Shown piece by piece: positions 51,455-60,141 of a stretch of DNA of 64,000 bases (within the stretch, counting starts at the first letter, position 1; each line of letters starts with the position of its first letter). The notes beneath the pieces are model-generated. The model did not search any database and was not told the origin of the DNA. It saw only the letters and a program-made list of their open reading frames with translations. Source of the DNA: Kiritimatiellia bacterium (GTDB lineage: Bacteria; Verrucomicrobiota; Kiritimatiellia; RFP12; UBA1067); NCBI GenBank assembly GCA_017403825.1, contig JAFRDO010000016.1:36652-100651 (forward strand), written 5' to 3'. Both the position numbers and the translations under genes were made by a program.

Positions 51455-51898
51455 ATGAGCGGTTGTGCATGGATGTGGATGTACTTCGGCGCGTTCCTGA
51501 TGCTTCTGGAGCTTCTCGCGCCGGGGTTTGTGATTTTCTTCTTCGGGCTCTCGGCTGCTACCGTGGGCCTGTGCCGGTTCGCCTTTGGCGAGGCGTTCTC
51601 CTTCACCTGGCAGTTGGCGGCGTTCTCGGCTTTCTCCATCGTCTACCTGCTGGTCCTTCGCCGCTGGCTCCGCAACACGTTCCTGGGCGGCAAGGTTGAG
51701 GCGAAGACCGACTTCGACAACGAGTACGTGGGCCGTGTCGGCAAGGTGACGGAGCCGATTTCGCCGCCACTCGCCGGGCGGGTCGTGATCGGCGACGCCG
51801 AGTGGACGGCCTCGGCGGACGAGCCCGTCGCGGCGGGGGCGACGGTAGAGGTGATTTCACAAAACAACCTTACAATGAAGGTAAAGGAGGTAAAGTAA
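51455..51898 (+). CDS. NfeD-like membrane protein
   Basis: A 147-residue protein: two or three N-terminal transmembrane helices, then an OB-fold C-terminal domain (GRVGKVTEPISPPLAGRVVI and EWTASADEPVAAGATVEV) typical of short NfeD proteins. These partner with SPFH/stomatin-like proteins, whose gene follows with an overlap (TAATG). Predicted leaderless mRNA. Confidence 0.88.
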   Translation: MSGCAWMWMYFGAFLMLLELLAPGFVIFFFGLSAATVGLCRFAFGEAFSFTWQLAAFSAFSIVYLLVLRRWLRNTFLGGKVEAKTDFDNEYVGRVGKVTEPISPPLAGRVVIGDAEWTASADEPVAAGATVEVISQNNLTMKVKEVK

Positions 51899-52815
51899 TG
51901 AGCGGAGGTCTCGTGTTCTTCGCGATCGTGGCGATGATCGTCTTGATCGCAATCTTAAAGACGGCGGTCATTGTGCCGCAGAAGACGGCATACATCGTGG
52001 AGCGGCTTGGCAAGTACCGCTGCACGCTGGACGCCGGCTTCCACATACTGATACCGTTCTTTGACCACATCGCCTACAAGCACACGCTGAAGGAGCAGGC
52101 GATAGACGTGCCGCCGCAAGAATGCATTACCAAGGACAACATAGCCGTCTCCGTTGACGGCATCCTCTACATGCAGGTGATGGACGCGGCGAAGGCTAGC
52201 TACGGCATCGGGAACTACCTTTTCGCGACGACCCAGCTCGCCCAGACCACGATGCGTTCCGAGATGGGCAAGCTCGACCTCGACCGCAGCTTCGAGGAGC
52301 GCACCGCCATCAACCAGGCGATCGTGTCGGCCGTGGACAAGGCGAGCGACCCGTGGGGCATCAAGGTGACGCGCTACGAGATCAAGAACATCACGCCGCC
52401 GCAGTCGATCCGTGATGCGATGGAGAAGCAGATGCGTGCAGAGCGCGAAAAGCGCGCGATGATTGCTGAATCCGAAGGCGAGCGCCAGGCGAAGATCAAC
52501 CGCGCCGAGGGCGAGCGTCAGCAGGCTGTGGCCCTTTCCGAGGGCGAGCGCCAGCGCAAGATCAACGAGGCCGAGGGCCGCGCCAAGGAGATCCTGCTCG
52601 TTGCCGAGGCCCAGGCCGCCGGCATACGCAAGGTCGCGGAGGCGCTCGGGGAGAAGGGCGGCCTGGAGTCCGTCAACATGCAGCTCGCCCAGCAGTACCT
52701 CGCCCAGTTCGGCAATCTCGCGAAGGCGAACAACACGATGATAATCCCGTCCGACCTGGCGAACGTAGCCGGCATCATCAAGGCCTGCACTTCAATCGTC
52801 AGGGAGGCGCATTGA
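51898..52815 (+). CDS. SPFH/Band 7 membrane protein (stomatin/QmcA-like)
   Basis: A 305-residue SPFH-domain protein. A single N-terminal transmembrane helix (about 3-22) precedes the SPFH core (VPQKTAYIVERLGKYRCTL, GFHILIPFFDHIAYKHTLK) and a long Glu/Arg-rich coiled coil (AEREKRAMIAESEGERQAK repeats to about 250). The family scaffolds membrane microdomains and associates with NfeD. AAAGGAGG sits just before the ATG at 51898; the frame opens further upstream inside nfeD. The overlap with the preceding stop suggests coupled expression. Confidence 0.92.
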   Translation: MSGGLVFFAIVAMIVLIAILKTAVIVPQKTAYIVERLGKYRCTLDAGFHILIPFFDHIAYKHTLKEQAIDVPPQECITKDNIAVSVDGILYMQVMDAAKASYGIGNYLFATTQLAQTTMRSEMGKLDLDRSFEERTAINQAIVSAVDKASDPWGIKVTRYEIKNITPPQSIRDAMEKQMRAEREKRAMIAESEGERQAKINRAEGERQQAVALSEGERQRKINEAEGRAKEILLVAEAQAAGIRKVAEALGEKGGLESVNMQLAQQYLAQFGNLAKANNTMIIPSDLANVAGIIKACTSIVREAH

Positions 52816-52816
52816 G

Positions 52817-53719
52817 ATGAAGCCGACGCTTGTCGTGCTTGCCGCCGGCATGGGCTCGCGTTACGGCGGGCTGAAGCAGGTGGATCCCGTCGGCCCGTCC
52901 GGCGAGGCCCTGCTCGACTATTCCGTGTTCGATGCGGTGCGCGGCGGGTTCGGCAAGGTCGTGTTCGTCATTCGCCGCGACTTCGAGGCCGAGTTTCGCG
53001 AGAAGGTTGGGTCGAAGTACGAGGGCATGGTGCCGGTCGAATACTGCTTTCAGGACATTGCAGACCTGCCTGCCCCGTACTCGGTGCCCGAGGGGCGCTC
53101 GAAGCCGTGGGGCACCGCGCATGCGACCCGTGCCGCGCGCTCGGCGGCAAGCGAGCCGTTCGCCGTGATCAACGCAGACGACTTCTACGGGCGCGACGCC
53201 TTCGCGAAGCTTGGAGCGTTCCTGGCGGATGCGAAGCCGATGCATTTCGCGATGGTCGGCTACAGGCTAGACCTCACGCTGTCCGAGAACGGGTCCGTCG
53301 CGCGCGGCATCTGCGACGTGGCGGACGACGGTTCGCTCCGCGGCGTTATCGAAATGACCAAGCTCGTGCGCGCAGGAGACGTGGCGGAGAACAGAGAGAA
53401 CCCCGATGCGCCTGTGACCGTGCCGCTCGACGCCCGCGTCTCCATGAACCTCTGGGGCTTCACGCCGGAGCTGTTCGGCGAGCTGGAGCGGCTGTTCCCC
53501 GAATGGCTTGCAAAGAACGGTACCCAGCCGAAGAGCGAATGGTACATTCCGTTCGTCGTCGACGAACTGATTAAGGCGGGGCGTGCGGACTGCCGCGTGC
53601 TGCCGACCGATTCGCGCTGGTTCGGCGTGACCTACCGCGAGGACAAGCCGTTCGTGGCGGCGGAGATCGCCAAGCTCGTCGCCGCCGGCGATTATCCGGG
53701 AAACCTTCTTGCTCGCTGA
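52817..53719 (+). CDS. Sugar-nucleotide-type nucleotidyltransferase
   Basis: A 300-residue protein with a GT-A-like nucleotidyltransferase fold. The N-terminal motif LAAGMGSRYGGLKQ binds nucleotide and magnesium. FAVINADDFYG matches the DxD-like metal site, and PWGTAHATRAA is the substrate loop. Family members transfer NMP to a sugar or phosphate acceptor; here the acceptor is unknown. A GGAGG (52803-52807) lies 9 bases upstream of the ATG. Confidence 0.85.
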   Translation: MKPTLVVLAAGMGSRYGGLKQVDPVGPSGEALLDYSVFDAVRGGFGKVVFVIRRDFEAEFREKVGSKYEGMVPVEYCFQDIADLPAPYSVPEGRSKPWGTAHATRAARSAASEPFAVINADDFYGRDAFAKLGAFLADAKPMHFAMVGYRLDLTLSENGSVARGICDVADDGSLRGVIEMTKLVRAGDVAENRENPDAPVTVPLDARVSMNLWGFTPELFGELERLFPEWLAKNGTQPKSEWYIPFVVDELIKAGRADCRVLPTDSRWFGVTYREDKPFVAAEIAKLVAAGDYPGNLLAR

Positions 53720-54440
53720 GATACTGGACGCCCTGTGGCCGCGGCCCTGCGAAATCTGCGGCCAGCCGTCCGACAGGCCTGGCCGTCATGTCTGCGCCGA
53801 CTGCCTGAACCGCCTGCCGTTCGTTCCGACGGACGGCTGTTGCCGCCGATGCGGACGCGACGCGGTCGGCCTTGACGGAGAGTTTCTCTGCGAAGACTGC
53901 CGCGTGCGGCGTCCGGCATTCGACCGTGCCGTAAGCGTGCTTCGGTTCGACGGCGTGGCGAGGGACATGGTGAATGCGTTCAAGTTCCGCAACCATCTCT
54001 GGCTGCGCGCGGACTTCGCCGACTGGCTGGAGGCCGCCGCACGCACGCGGTTCCGCGTCGGCGAGATCGACGTCGTCATGCCGATGCCGTCCACGCTCTG
54101 GCACAGGATCGATCGCGGCTACAACCAGTGCGCATATCTCGGCCGCGTCCTCGCCAAGCGCCTCGGGCTGCCATATGACGCGCGAACCCTGCGGCGCGTC
54201 GGTTCGCCAAGACGCCAGGGCGGGCTGACGGAGGAGGAGCGCCGCGAAAACGTAGTCGGCACGTTCGCATGCCGGCGCCGCGTTGTCGCCAAGCGAACGT
54301 CCGCAAAGTCGCCGACGGTTCTCGTCGTGGACGACATCATGACGACGGGCTCGACGCTCTCGGAGTGCGCGGCCACGCTGAAGGGCGCAGGCGCAAGGCG
54401 CGTCTGGTGCCTAACGCTGGCGCGTTCGTTCCGTGCGTAA
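53709..54440 (+). CDS. ComF-family phosphoribosyltransferase-like protein
   Basis: A 243-residue double-domain protein: an N-terminal zinc ribbon (CEICGQ ... CADC and CCRRCG ... CEDC) and a PRTase domain with LVVDDIMTTGSTL. ComF proteins function in natural transformation in some bacteria and otherwise are of unclear role. It starts at a TTG (53709) overlapping the upstream gene's stop by 11 bases; no better start is available in frame. Confidence 0.88.
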   Translation: MLAEILDALWPRPCEICGQPSDRPGRHVCADCLNRLPFVPTDGCCRRCGRDAVGLDGEFLCEDCRVRRPAFDRAVSVLRFDGVARDMVNAFKFRNHLWLRADFADWLEAAARTRFRVGEIDVVMPMPSTLWHRIDRGYNQCAYLGRVLAKRLGLPYDARTLRRVGSPRRQGGLTEEERRENVVGTFACRRRVVAKRTSAKSPTVLVVDDIMTTGSTLSECAATLKGAGARRVWCLTLARSFRA

Positions 54441-54485
54441 GTAAAGTTTTAGCATTTTGCGGATGTGTGCAGGCCTTATTTTTGG

Positions 54486-54491
54486 TAAAAT
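54486..54491 (+). promoter_or_regulatory. -10-like box upstream of the PHP-like gene
   Basis: TAAAAT with an extended TGG upstream, about 37 bases from the ATG at 54529. Weak -35. Confidence 0.45.
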
Positions 54492-54528
54492 ACAGGCATT
54501 GTCCGGACATTCGAAAGGGTTGGTGCAA

Positions 54529-55821
54529 ATGACACGTAAAGAGTTCCTGGCCGCTTCCGCGGCGATGACGATGGCGTCCTCATTCGCCAAGGCTTCCTCC
54601 TCCGCCAAGGCTGCGGAGGATGAGTCGGCGGCAGTGGCGCCTCGCAACAGGCATCCGTACAAAGGAATCGACTGGTCGACGGCATACCAGATACGCGGCA
54701 CGACACACATGCACTGCAAGACGCAGCAAGACCTTGACGTTATACTGAAGCGTATCGAGTTCCTCACGCTCTCCAACTACTATCCGAGCGCGCCGTGGTA
54801 TCCGCTTGCGAAGATGACCGAGAACTACTACCGTCTGCACCATGACTTCCCGGTGACGGTGAACGGTAAGCGCGTGGAGGGTCCGTTCGACTGGAACAAG
54901 ATCGTCGGGAAGTGGATCAGGGAGCTTCCGCCGGAACTGCAGAAGGAATATCCGTTCAAGGAAGGCGGCAAGATATTCAAGCCGCTGCCGGATGGCGTCC
55001 TTGAGGCGCCGAACGCGGAGCATCACAGTTTCAGGCTGGAGGACGGCCGCGGACATCCGCGTCTGCACATGAACTCGCCCGGTTCCACGTTTGCCTCCGG
55101 CACGTTCGATCAGTGGCAGAAGCGTCGCTTCCAGACCGGTTTGCGCGGCGGCTACAATTTCGGTTCAGGTGAGCTTTGGAGCACCGCCATTGACCGCATG
55201 ATCGAAGGACTGATTTACCCCGACGGTGGCGGCGTGACAATCAACCATCCTGTATGGTCGTCGTACGAGAGGCCGTTCCTGCTCAAGATCCTGGACCATG
55301 ACCCGCGCGTTCTCGGCATGGAGGTGATAGAGGGCGGCGCCACCAACGGCGAGGCGTACTGGGACTGGGTGCTTGCGACTGGTCGGCAGTGCTTCGGCTT
55401 CTTCGTGCCGGACCACAGCATCCGCAACAGGGACGGTTCGTTCGGCGTGAACGTGCTTGTCACGCCGGAGCGGACTGTTCACGCCTGCCTCAAGGCGTAC
55501 AGGGACGGCAACTTCTACGGCGCGAAGCGCGGGCTGAACGAGCTGAAGTTCACGCGCATCGCGTTCGACGGCACGACCGTGGAAGCCGAGACGGACAAGC
55601 CGGCAAGGCTGACGGTGATTACGGGGCGTGGCGTCGTGAAGGATGTGCCGAATGCGACCTCCGTCAAGTGGACGATGGAGGTCCCTGACCCTGCCAGTTG
55701 GAGTGGTCCGCGCAAGGACGTTCATGTTTTCGCGCGCATCAAGGCATATGCGCTGGATGGCAGCGGCGAAGAGCTGTTCTCGCAGCCTTACATGCTCGTT
55801 CCAAAGGCGTGTGACGCGTAA
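54529..55821 (+). CDS. Tat-exported PHP-domain-like protein
   Basis: A 430-residue protein with a Tat-type signal (MTRKEFLAASAAMTMASS; Arg-Lys in place of Arg-Arg). The mature part has GTTHMHCKTQQDL, an HxH metal-type opening typical of PHP phosphoesterases, and VTINHPVWSSYE, a late HP motif, with GMEVIEGG between. These match the PHP superfamily of metal-dependent phosphoesterases but specific activity is not identifiable. It starts a 9-kb cluster of glycan-related exported enzymes; 61 bases to the next gene. Confidence 0.7.
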   Translation: MTRKEFLAASAAMTMASSFAKASSSAKAAEDESAAVAPRNRHPYKGIDWSTAYQIRGTTHMHCKTQQDLDVILKRIEFLTLSNYYPSAPWYPLAKMTENYYRLHHDFPVTVNGKRVEGPFDWNKIVGKWIRELPPELQKEYPFKEGGKIFKPLPDGVLEAPNAEHHSFRLEDGRGHPRLHMNSPGSTFASGTFDQWQKRRFQTGLRGGYNFGSGELWSTAIDRMIEGLIYPDGGGVTINHPVWSSYERPFLLKILDHDPRVLGMEVIEGGATNGEAYWDWVLATGRQCFGFFVPDHSIRNRDGSFGVNVLVTPERTVHACLKAYRDGNFYGAKRGLNELKFTRIAFDGTTVEAETDKPARLTVITGRGVVKDVPNATSVKWTMEVPDPASWSGPRKDVHVFARIKAYALDGSGEELFSQPYMLVPKACDA

Positions 55822-55882
55822 GGCCGTTTGAGCAAGGTTTGGTAATGACAGTAAAGTAATCCAAATAGGAGATTAGCAAGCA

Positions 55883-56800
55883 ATGAAGAAACTGGTGTTT
55901 GCATTGGCGGTGGCCGCGCTGTGCGGCTGCGTATGCGAGCAGGGTGGTGAGGCGAAGAAGAAGCCTGTTGCCAAGCACGTGGTGCTGATAGGTGTGGACG
56001 GCTTCGGCGCGCGGTGGATACCGTGGGACCGCATGCCGAACCTGTCGAATCTGCGCGAGAACGGATTGTATGCGGTGGGACGTGATAACTTTCCCACGTC
56101 GTCCGCAATCAACTGGGCGACGGTGTTCTACGGCACGGTGGTCGAGGTCCACGGCTTTCGCGAGTGGAACAGCCGCAAGCCGGACCCTGCGCCGCCGGCT
56201 GCCGCGCTTGATGGCGACAGGCTGCCGTGCATATTCAGCGAGATCAGGCGGCAGGATCCGTCTGCCTACACGGCCAGCCTCTACACCTGGGACGGCGTGG
56301 GCTTCTGCCACAACACGAACACGCTGAGCTTCGTGAAGTATTTCGGCGGCGAGGGCGGCGATGCCTATCCGTCGCGTGACGCCGGCGTAGTCGAGGAGGG
56401 AGTGAAGGAGCTCGCCAAGAAGCCGAAGATGATTCTCTTCTACAACGGGCAGCCTGATTCTTTCGGACACAAGTACGGCTGGGGAACGCCGGAATACACC
56501 AACGCCTGCGAGCGGGTCGATGAGGGCATCGGTCGCATCGTCGAGGGCATCAAGAAGGCCGGCATGTGGGACGACACCGTGATCATGCTTGTGGCCGACC
56601 ACGGCGGAGAGGGCAAGAAGCACGGCATGGCGAACTTGAATTGCTTCGAGATACCGTTCCTCGTCTCCGGTCCGGCCGTGAAGGGAATGCGGCTGCGCGA
56701 GCCCGTGCTGCTCGCGGACACGGCCCCGACCATCGCCGAGCTTCTCGGTTATCAGGTTCCCGAATGTTGGCGTGGCCGCCCGGCCGTCGTGAAGCGCTAG
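55883..56800 (+). CDS. Lipoprotein phosphodiesterase/alkaline-phosphatase-superfamily protein (NPP-like)
   Basis: A 305-residue member of the alkaline-phosphatase superfamily. The N-terminus ends in a lipobox-like LCGC (Cys16), so it may be a lipoprotein. LIGVDGFGARWIP holds the first metal Asp, NFPTSSAINW the nucleophile Ser/Thr, and GQPDSFGHKYG, ADHGGEGKKHG the other metal ligands. The pattern resembles ectonucleotide pyrophosphatase/phosphodiesterases, which cleave phosphodiesters; sulfatases are excluded by the lack of a C-x-P-x-R motif. RBS GGAG lies upstream of 55883. Confidence 0.85.
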   Translation: MKKLVFALAVAALCGCVCEQGGEAKKKPVAKHVVLIGVDGFGARWIPWDRMPNLSNLRENGLYAVGRDNFPTSSAINWATVFYGTVVEVHGFREWNSRKPDPAPPAAALDGDRLPCIFSEIRRQDPSAYTASLYTWDGVGFCHNTNTLSFVKYFGGEGGDAYPSRDAGVVEEGVKELAKKPKMILFYNGQPDSFGHKYGWGTPEYTNACERVDEGIGRIVEGIKKAGMWDDTVIMLVADHGGEGKKHGMANLNCFEIPFLVSGPAVKGMRLREPVLLADTAPTIAELLGYQVPECWRGRPAVVKR

Positions 56801-56811
56801 GAGAAAGAATT

Positions 56812-57858
56812 ATGACAAGAAAAGAATTCTTGGGTGGCGTGGCGGCGTTTGCGGCGTCCAAGCCGGCGTTCGCGAAGAGTCCGGACGAGATACGCGCCGT
56901 GCTGCTGCACATGGGCATGAACATGTGGGGCGAGTGGCGCGCGCCGAACGAGCCTAAAATTGAGGGCAAGCGATACACCCACGACGAGATCTTCTTCTCC
57001 GAAGACATCTGGAACCGTACAATCGACCATGCGAAGAAGCGTGGCTTCAACATGGTGGTGATGGATCTTGGCGAGTTTCTGTCCTATCCGAGCCATCCCG
57101 AGCTGGCGGTGAAGGGGAGCTGGAGCGCGGACCGGATGCGCGCCGAGGTGCGCAGGCTCCGCAAGATGGGCCTTGAGCCGATTCCCAAGCTCAACTTCTC
57201 CGCTACTCACGACCAGTGGCTCAAGGAGTACAGCCGCATGCTGTCCACGAGACCGTACTACCGCGTCTGCGCGGACGTGCTCAAGGACGTGTCGGAAATC
57301 TTCGAGAGTCCGCGCTTCATTCACCTCGGGTTCGACGAGGAGACGCCGAACAACCAGAAGGGCCGTCTGGTCGTGTGCGCGCGGCAGAACGAGATGTGGT
57401 GGAACGACCTCCTGTGGTTCGTGCGAGGCGTCGAGAAGCTCGGCTCCCGCGCATGGATATTCAGCGACTACGGCTGGCACCACGAGGGTTTCGTGGAGAA
57501 GTGCCCGAAGAGCGTCCTGCAGAGCAACTGGTACTATAACGAGGACGCGCAGGGCTACGACCTCGACAGCATGAGCGACTGGTTCAAGCCGAAGCTGCGC
57601 CTGTTCGCGGATCTCGACAAGGCGGGGTTCGACCAGGTGCCGTGTCCGTCAAACTGGCTGTCGCCGAAGCTGAAGGCGTCCGGGCGGACGGATAATACCG
57701 ACTGTGCGGACGAGGTGGTGAAGTTCTGCCGCGCGAACATTTCCGCCGAACGGCTGAAGGGCTTCATGATGGCGTCCTGGGCGGAATGCAAGAGCGATTG
57801 GGCGTTCAAGTTCAACTGCGCCGGCATGGATCAGCTCGCCGCCGCGATGGAGAAATAA
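56812..57858 (+). CDS. Tat-exported GH20-like TIM-barrel protein, paralogue 2
   Basis: A 348-residue exported protein, very like paralogue 3. Tat-type signal MTRKEFLGGVAAFAASKP; then LLHMGMNMWGEW, VVMDLGEFLSYPSHPELAVK, PIPKLNFSATHDQWL and FIHLGFDEETP. The last holds a D-E pair in an H-x-G-x-D-E context as in GH20 hexosaminidases, where the Asp-Glu act in substrate-assisted catalysis. GFMMASWAECKSDW near the C-terminus may line the pocket. Family assignment is an inference. RBS AGGAGA is present. The downstream HGSNAT-like gene is 4 bases away. Confidence 0.7.
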   Translation: MTRKEFLGGVAAFAASKPAFAKSPDEIRAVLLHMGMNMWGEWRAPNEPKIEGKRYTHDEIFFSEDIWNRTIDHAKKRGFNMVVMDLGEFLSYPSHPELAVKGSWSADRMRAEVRRLRKMGLEPIPKLNFSATHDQWLKEYSRMLSTRPYYRVCADVLKDVSEIFESPRFIHLGFDEETPNNQKGRLVVCARQNEMWWNDLLWFVRGVEKLGSRAWIFSDYGWHHEGFVEKCPKSVLQSNWYYNEDAQGYDLDSMSDWFKPKLRLFADLDKAGFDQVPCPSNWLSPKLKASGRTDNTDCADEVVKFCRANISAERLKGFMMASWAECKSDWAFKFNCAGMDQLAAAMEK

Positions 57859-57862
57859 CGGC

Positions 57863-58954
57863 ATGGGAAACAAACGGCTGGAATCGTTGGACGCCCTGCG
57901 CGGGTTCGACATGTTCTTCATCACCGGCGGCGCTGCCATGCTGATTGCGCTGAGCAAGCTAATCTACGGCACCCCGGACAACTGGCTCGCCGTGCAGATG
58001 GAGCATGTCGATTGGGTGGGATTCCATTTCCTTGATCTCATCTTCGCCCTGTTCCTGTTCCTGGCCGGCGCCTCGTGGCCGTTTTCGCTGGCCAGCCGCC
58101 GCGCGCGCGGGATGTCGGACGCTCGCATCATGCTGGGAATCCTCCGGCGTTTCGTGATCCTGTTCTTTTTAGGCGCGATGCTCTTTGGCCTGTTGAGCTT
58201 CGACTTCGCGCACGTGCGGTTCAACTCCATCCTCGGCCGGATCGGGTTCGGCTGGGGTGTGGCCGCGCTCGGCACGCTGCATTTCGGGCGAAAGGGGAAC
58301 TGGGCGTTCGCGGCGTTCTGCTTCTTTGGCTACTGGGCGGCGCAGCAGTTCCTGCCGCTCGTCTTCTCGCCGGGCAAGGATCCGTGGGGCGATGGCTGTT
58401 TCCAGGCCGTATTCGACAACTGGCTGGGCGGACGCGTTCCAGACAGGTGGGGCCCAGAAGGGTTCTTCCAGGCGTTCGGCTGCATATCGTCCGCCTATCT
58501 CGGCGTGTTCGCCGGACAGCTGCTGAAGGACGATTCCCTTTCCGGCGGATGCAAGACGGTGCGGCTGTTCGTCTGGGCGGTGGCGCTGGGCGTAGGCGCG
58601 TGGCTTGCGTACCTGACCGGCTGCCCGTGCATAAAGAGCATGTGGAACCCCGGCTACATTCTGCTCGCCGGAAGCATCTCCTTCGCCCTGATGGGGACGT
58701 TCTACTGGATCATCGACGTGCGCGGGTGGAGGAAGTGGGCATTCTTCTTCAAGGTGATCGGCATGAACGCCCTCACGATCTACGTGCTCCAGTGGGCGTG
58801 GAGCTTCCCGACCTTCAGCAAGAAGGTGTTCGGTGGCACTGCGGGGTTGCTTCCCGAGGCATGGGGTGCGCTGCTGCTGGCCGCCGGAGCCGTCCTGCTG
58901 CGGTGGCTGGTGCTGTTGTTCCTCTACCGCCATAAGATTTTTCTGAGGGTTTAG
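57863..58954 (+). CDS. HGSNAT/DUF5009-like membrane acyltransferase, copy 1
   Basis: A 363-residue polytopic membrane protein (about 9-10 helices). The N-terminus KRLESLDALRGFDMF is the hallmark of DUF5009/heparan-alpha-glucosaminide N-acetyltransferase-like proteins. HFLDLIFALFLFLAGASWPF and KVIGMNALTIYVLQWAW are typical helix motifs. The eukaryotic relative acetylates terminal glucosamine across a membrane; a similar role on an amino-sugar is plausible. Its gene lies immediately after a GH20-like gene. Followed by a G-rich repeat. Confidence 0.82.
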   Translation: MGNKRLESLDALRGFDMFFITGGAAMLIALSKLIYGTPDNWLAVQMEHVDWVGFHFLDLIFALFLFLAGASWPFSLASRRARGMSDARIMLGILRRFVILFFLGAMLFGLLSFDFAHVRFNSILGRIGFGWGVAALGTLHFGRKGNWAFAAFCFFGYWAAQQFLPLVFSPGKDPWGDGCFQAVFDNWLGGRVPDRWGPEGFFQAFGCISSAYLGVFAGQLLKDDSLSGGCKTVRLFVWAVALGVGAWLAYLTGCPCIKSMWNPGYILLAGSISFALMGTFYWIIDVRGWRKWAFFFKVIGMNALTIYVLQWAWSFPTFSKKVFGGTAGLLPEAWGALLLAAGAVLLRWLVLLFLYRHKIFLRV

Positions 58955-59020
58955 GGATTGGGGTTTAGGGATTGGGGTTTAGGGATTAGGGGTTAGGGGT
59001 TGGGGATTAGGGATTAGAGG
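58947..59020 (+). repeat. Telomere-like G-rich tandem repeat
   Basis: A run of variable GGGATTGGGGTTTA and GGGATTAGGGGTTA units (about 5-6) starting over the stop codon of the previous gene. It includes at least eleven G-runs of three or four, capable of G-quadruplex formation on this strand. It lies in a short intergenic spacer before a Shine-Dalgarno-rich segment. Confidence 0.85.
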
Positions 59021-59034
59021 AGAAGGGAGAAAGG

Positions 59035-60141
59035 GTGAAAAGGGAAGATTATAGGCTGTTGCGGACAGTTGACATGACACGCAAGGAGTTTCTTGCCGCA
59101 GGAGCGGCGCTTGCGGCGTCCAAGCCGACATTTGCGAGGAATCCCGCTTCGGAAGTCAAGCCGGACGGGATTCGCGGCGTTCTGCTGCACATGGGCATGA
59201 ACATGTGGGGCGAATGGGTCGCGCCGGACGAGCCGAGGGTCGAAGGCAAGCGGTACACACACGACGAGATAAGCTTCTCGGAGGACATTTGGAACCGCAC
59301 CATCGACCACGCGAAGAAGCGCAACTTCAACATGGTGGTGATGGATCTCGGAGAGTTCGTGAAGTATCCGAGCCATCCTGAGCTGGCGGTGAAGGGCAGC
59401 TGGTCACCGGACAGGATGCGCGCTGAGGTGCGTCGGCTCCGCAAGATGGGCCTTGAGCCGATACCGAAGCTGAACTTCTCAGCCACTCACGACCAATGGC
59501 TCAAGCAGTACCATCGCATGGTATCGACAGAGCCGTACTATCGCGTCTGCTTCGACGTGATCAAGGACGTGTGCGAGATATTCGAGACGCCGCGTTTCTT
59601 GCACATCGGGTTTGACGAGGAGCAGATCGAGTGGCAGAAGAAGTCGGTGCACGTCACCTGCCGCCAGCATGAGCTGTGGTGGCACGCGCTCTACAAGTTC
59701 ATCGGCGCCGTGGAGCGACAGGGCGTGAGGCCGTGGATGTTCAGCGACTACGGCTGGAGCCATCCCGACTTCGTGAAGAAATGTCCGAAGTCGGTTCTGC
59801 AGTGTCCCGGTTACTACAACGAGGATGTGCAGGGGTACGTGATAGAGAAGATGAAGCCGTGCTACCAGCCGAGGCTTCGCATGTTCATCGACCTTGACAA
59901 GGCCGGGTTCGATATGGTGGCCCTGCCGACGAACTGGGTGTCGGAGAAGCTGAAGGCGTCCGGACGCACGGAGAACTCCGACAACTCGGCGGAGATAGTG
60001 AAGTTCTGCCGCGCCAATGTCTCGCCGGAGCACCTGAAGGGATTCCTGATGGCGTCGTGGCTGGAGTGCCAGAGCGAATGGGCGTTCAAGCTGAACTGCG
60101 CCGGCATCGACCAGCTCGCCGATGCGTTGGAGGGCGTGTGA
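59035..60141 (+). CDS. Tat-exported GH20-like TIM-barrel protein, paralogue 3
   Basis: A 368-residue paralogue of the 56812 gene with strong DNA similarity. After an unusual N-terminal extension, the Tat-type signal TRKEFLAAGAALAASKP begins at residue 15. The same blocks follow: LLHMGMNMWGEW, YPSHPELAVKGSWS, KLNFSATHDQWLK and FLHIGFDEEQI. A GTG at 59035 follows a GGAGAAAGG Shine-Dalgarno directly; the paralogue alignment would prefer the ATG at 59074, which has no Shine-Dalgarno. The next gene overlaps it by 4 bases. Confidence 0.7.
   Translation: MKREDYRLLRTVDMTRKEFLAAGAALAASKPTFARNPASEVKPDGIRGVLLHMGMNMWGEWVAPDEPRVEGKRYTHDEISFSEDIWNRTIDHAKKRNFNMVVMDLGEFVKYPSHPELAVKGSWSPDRMRAEVRRLRKMGLEPIPKLNFSATHDQWLKQYHRMVSTEPYYRVCFDVIKDVCEIFETPRFLHIGFDEEQIEWQKKSVHVTCRQHELWWHALYKFIGAVERQGVRPWMFSDYGWSHPDFVKKCPKSVLQCPGYYNEDVQGYVIEKMKPCYQPRLRMFIDLDKAGFDMVALPTNWVSEKLKASGRTENSDNSAEIVKFCRANVSPEHLKGFLMASWLECQSEWAFKLNCAGIDQLADALEGV

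Noticed and set aside
55883..56800. A sulfatase
   Set aside because: The alkaline-phosphatase-superfamily fold is present but no C/S-x-P-x-R sulfatase motif is found; NPP-like phosphodiesterase fits better.
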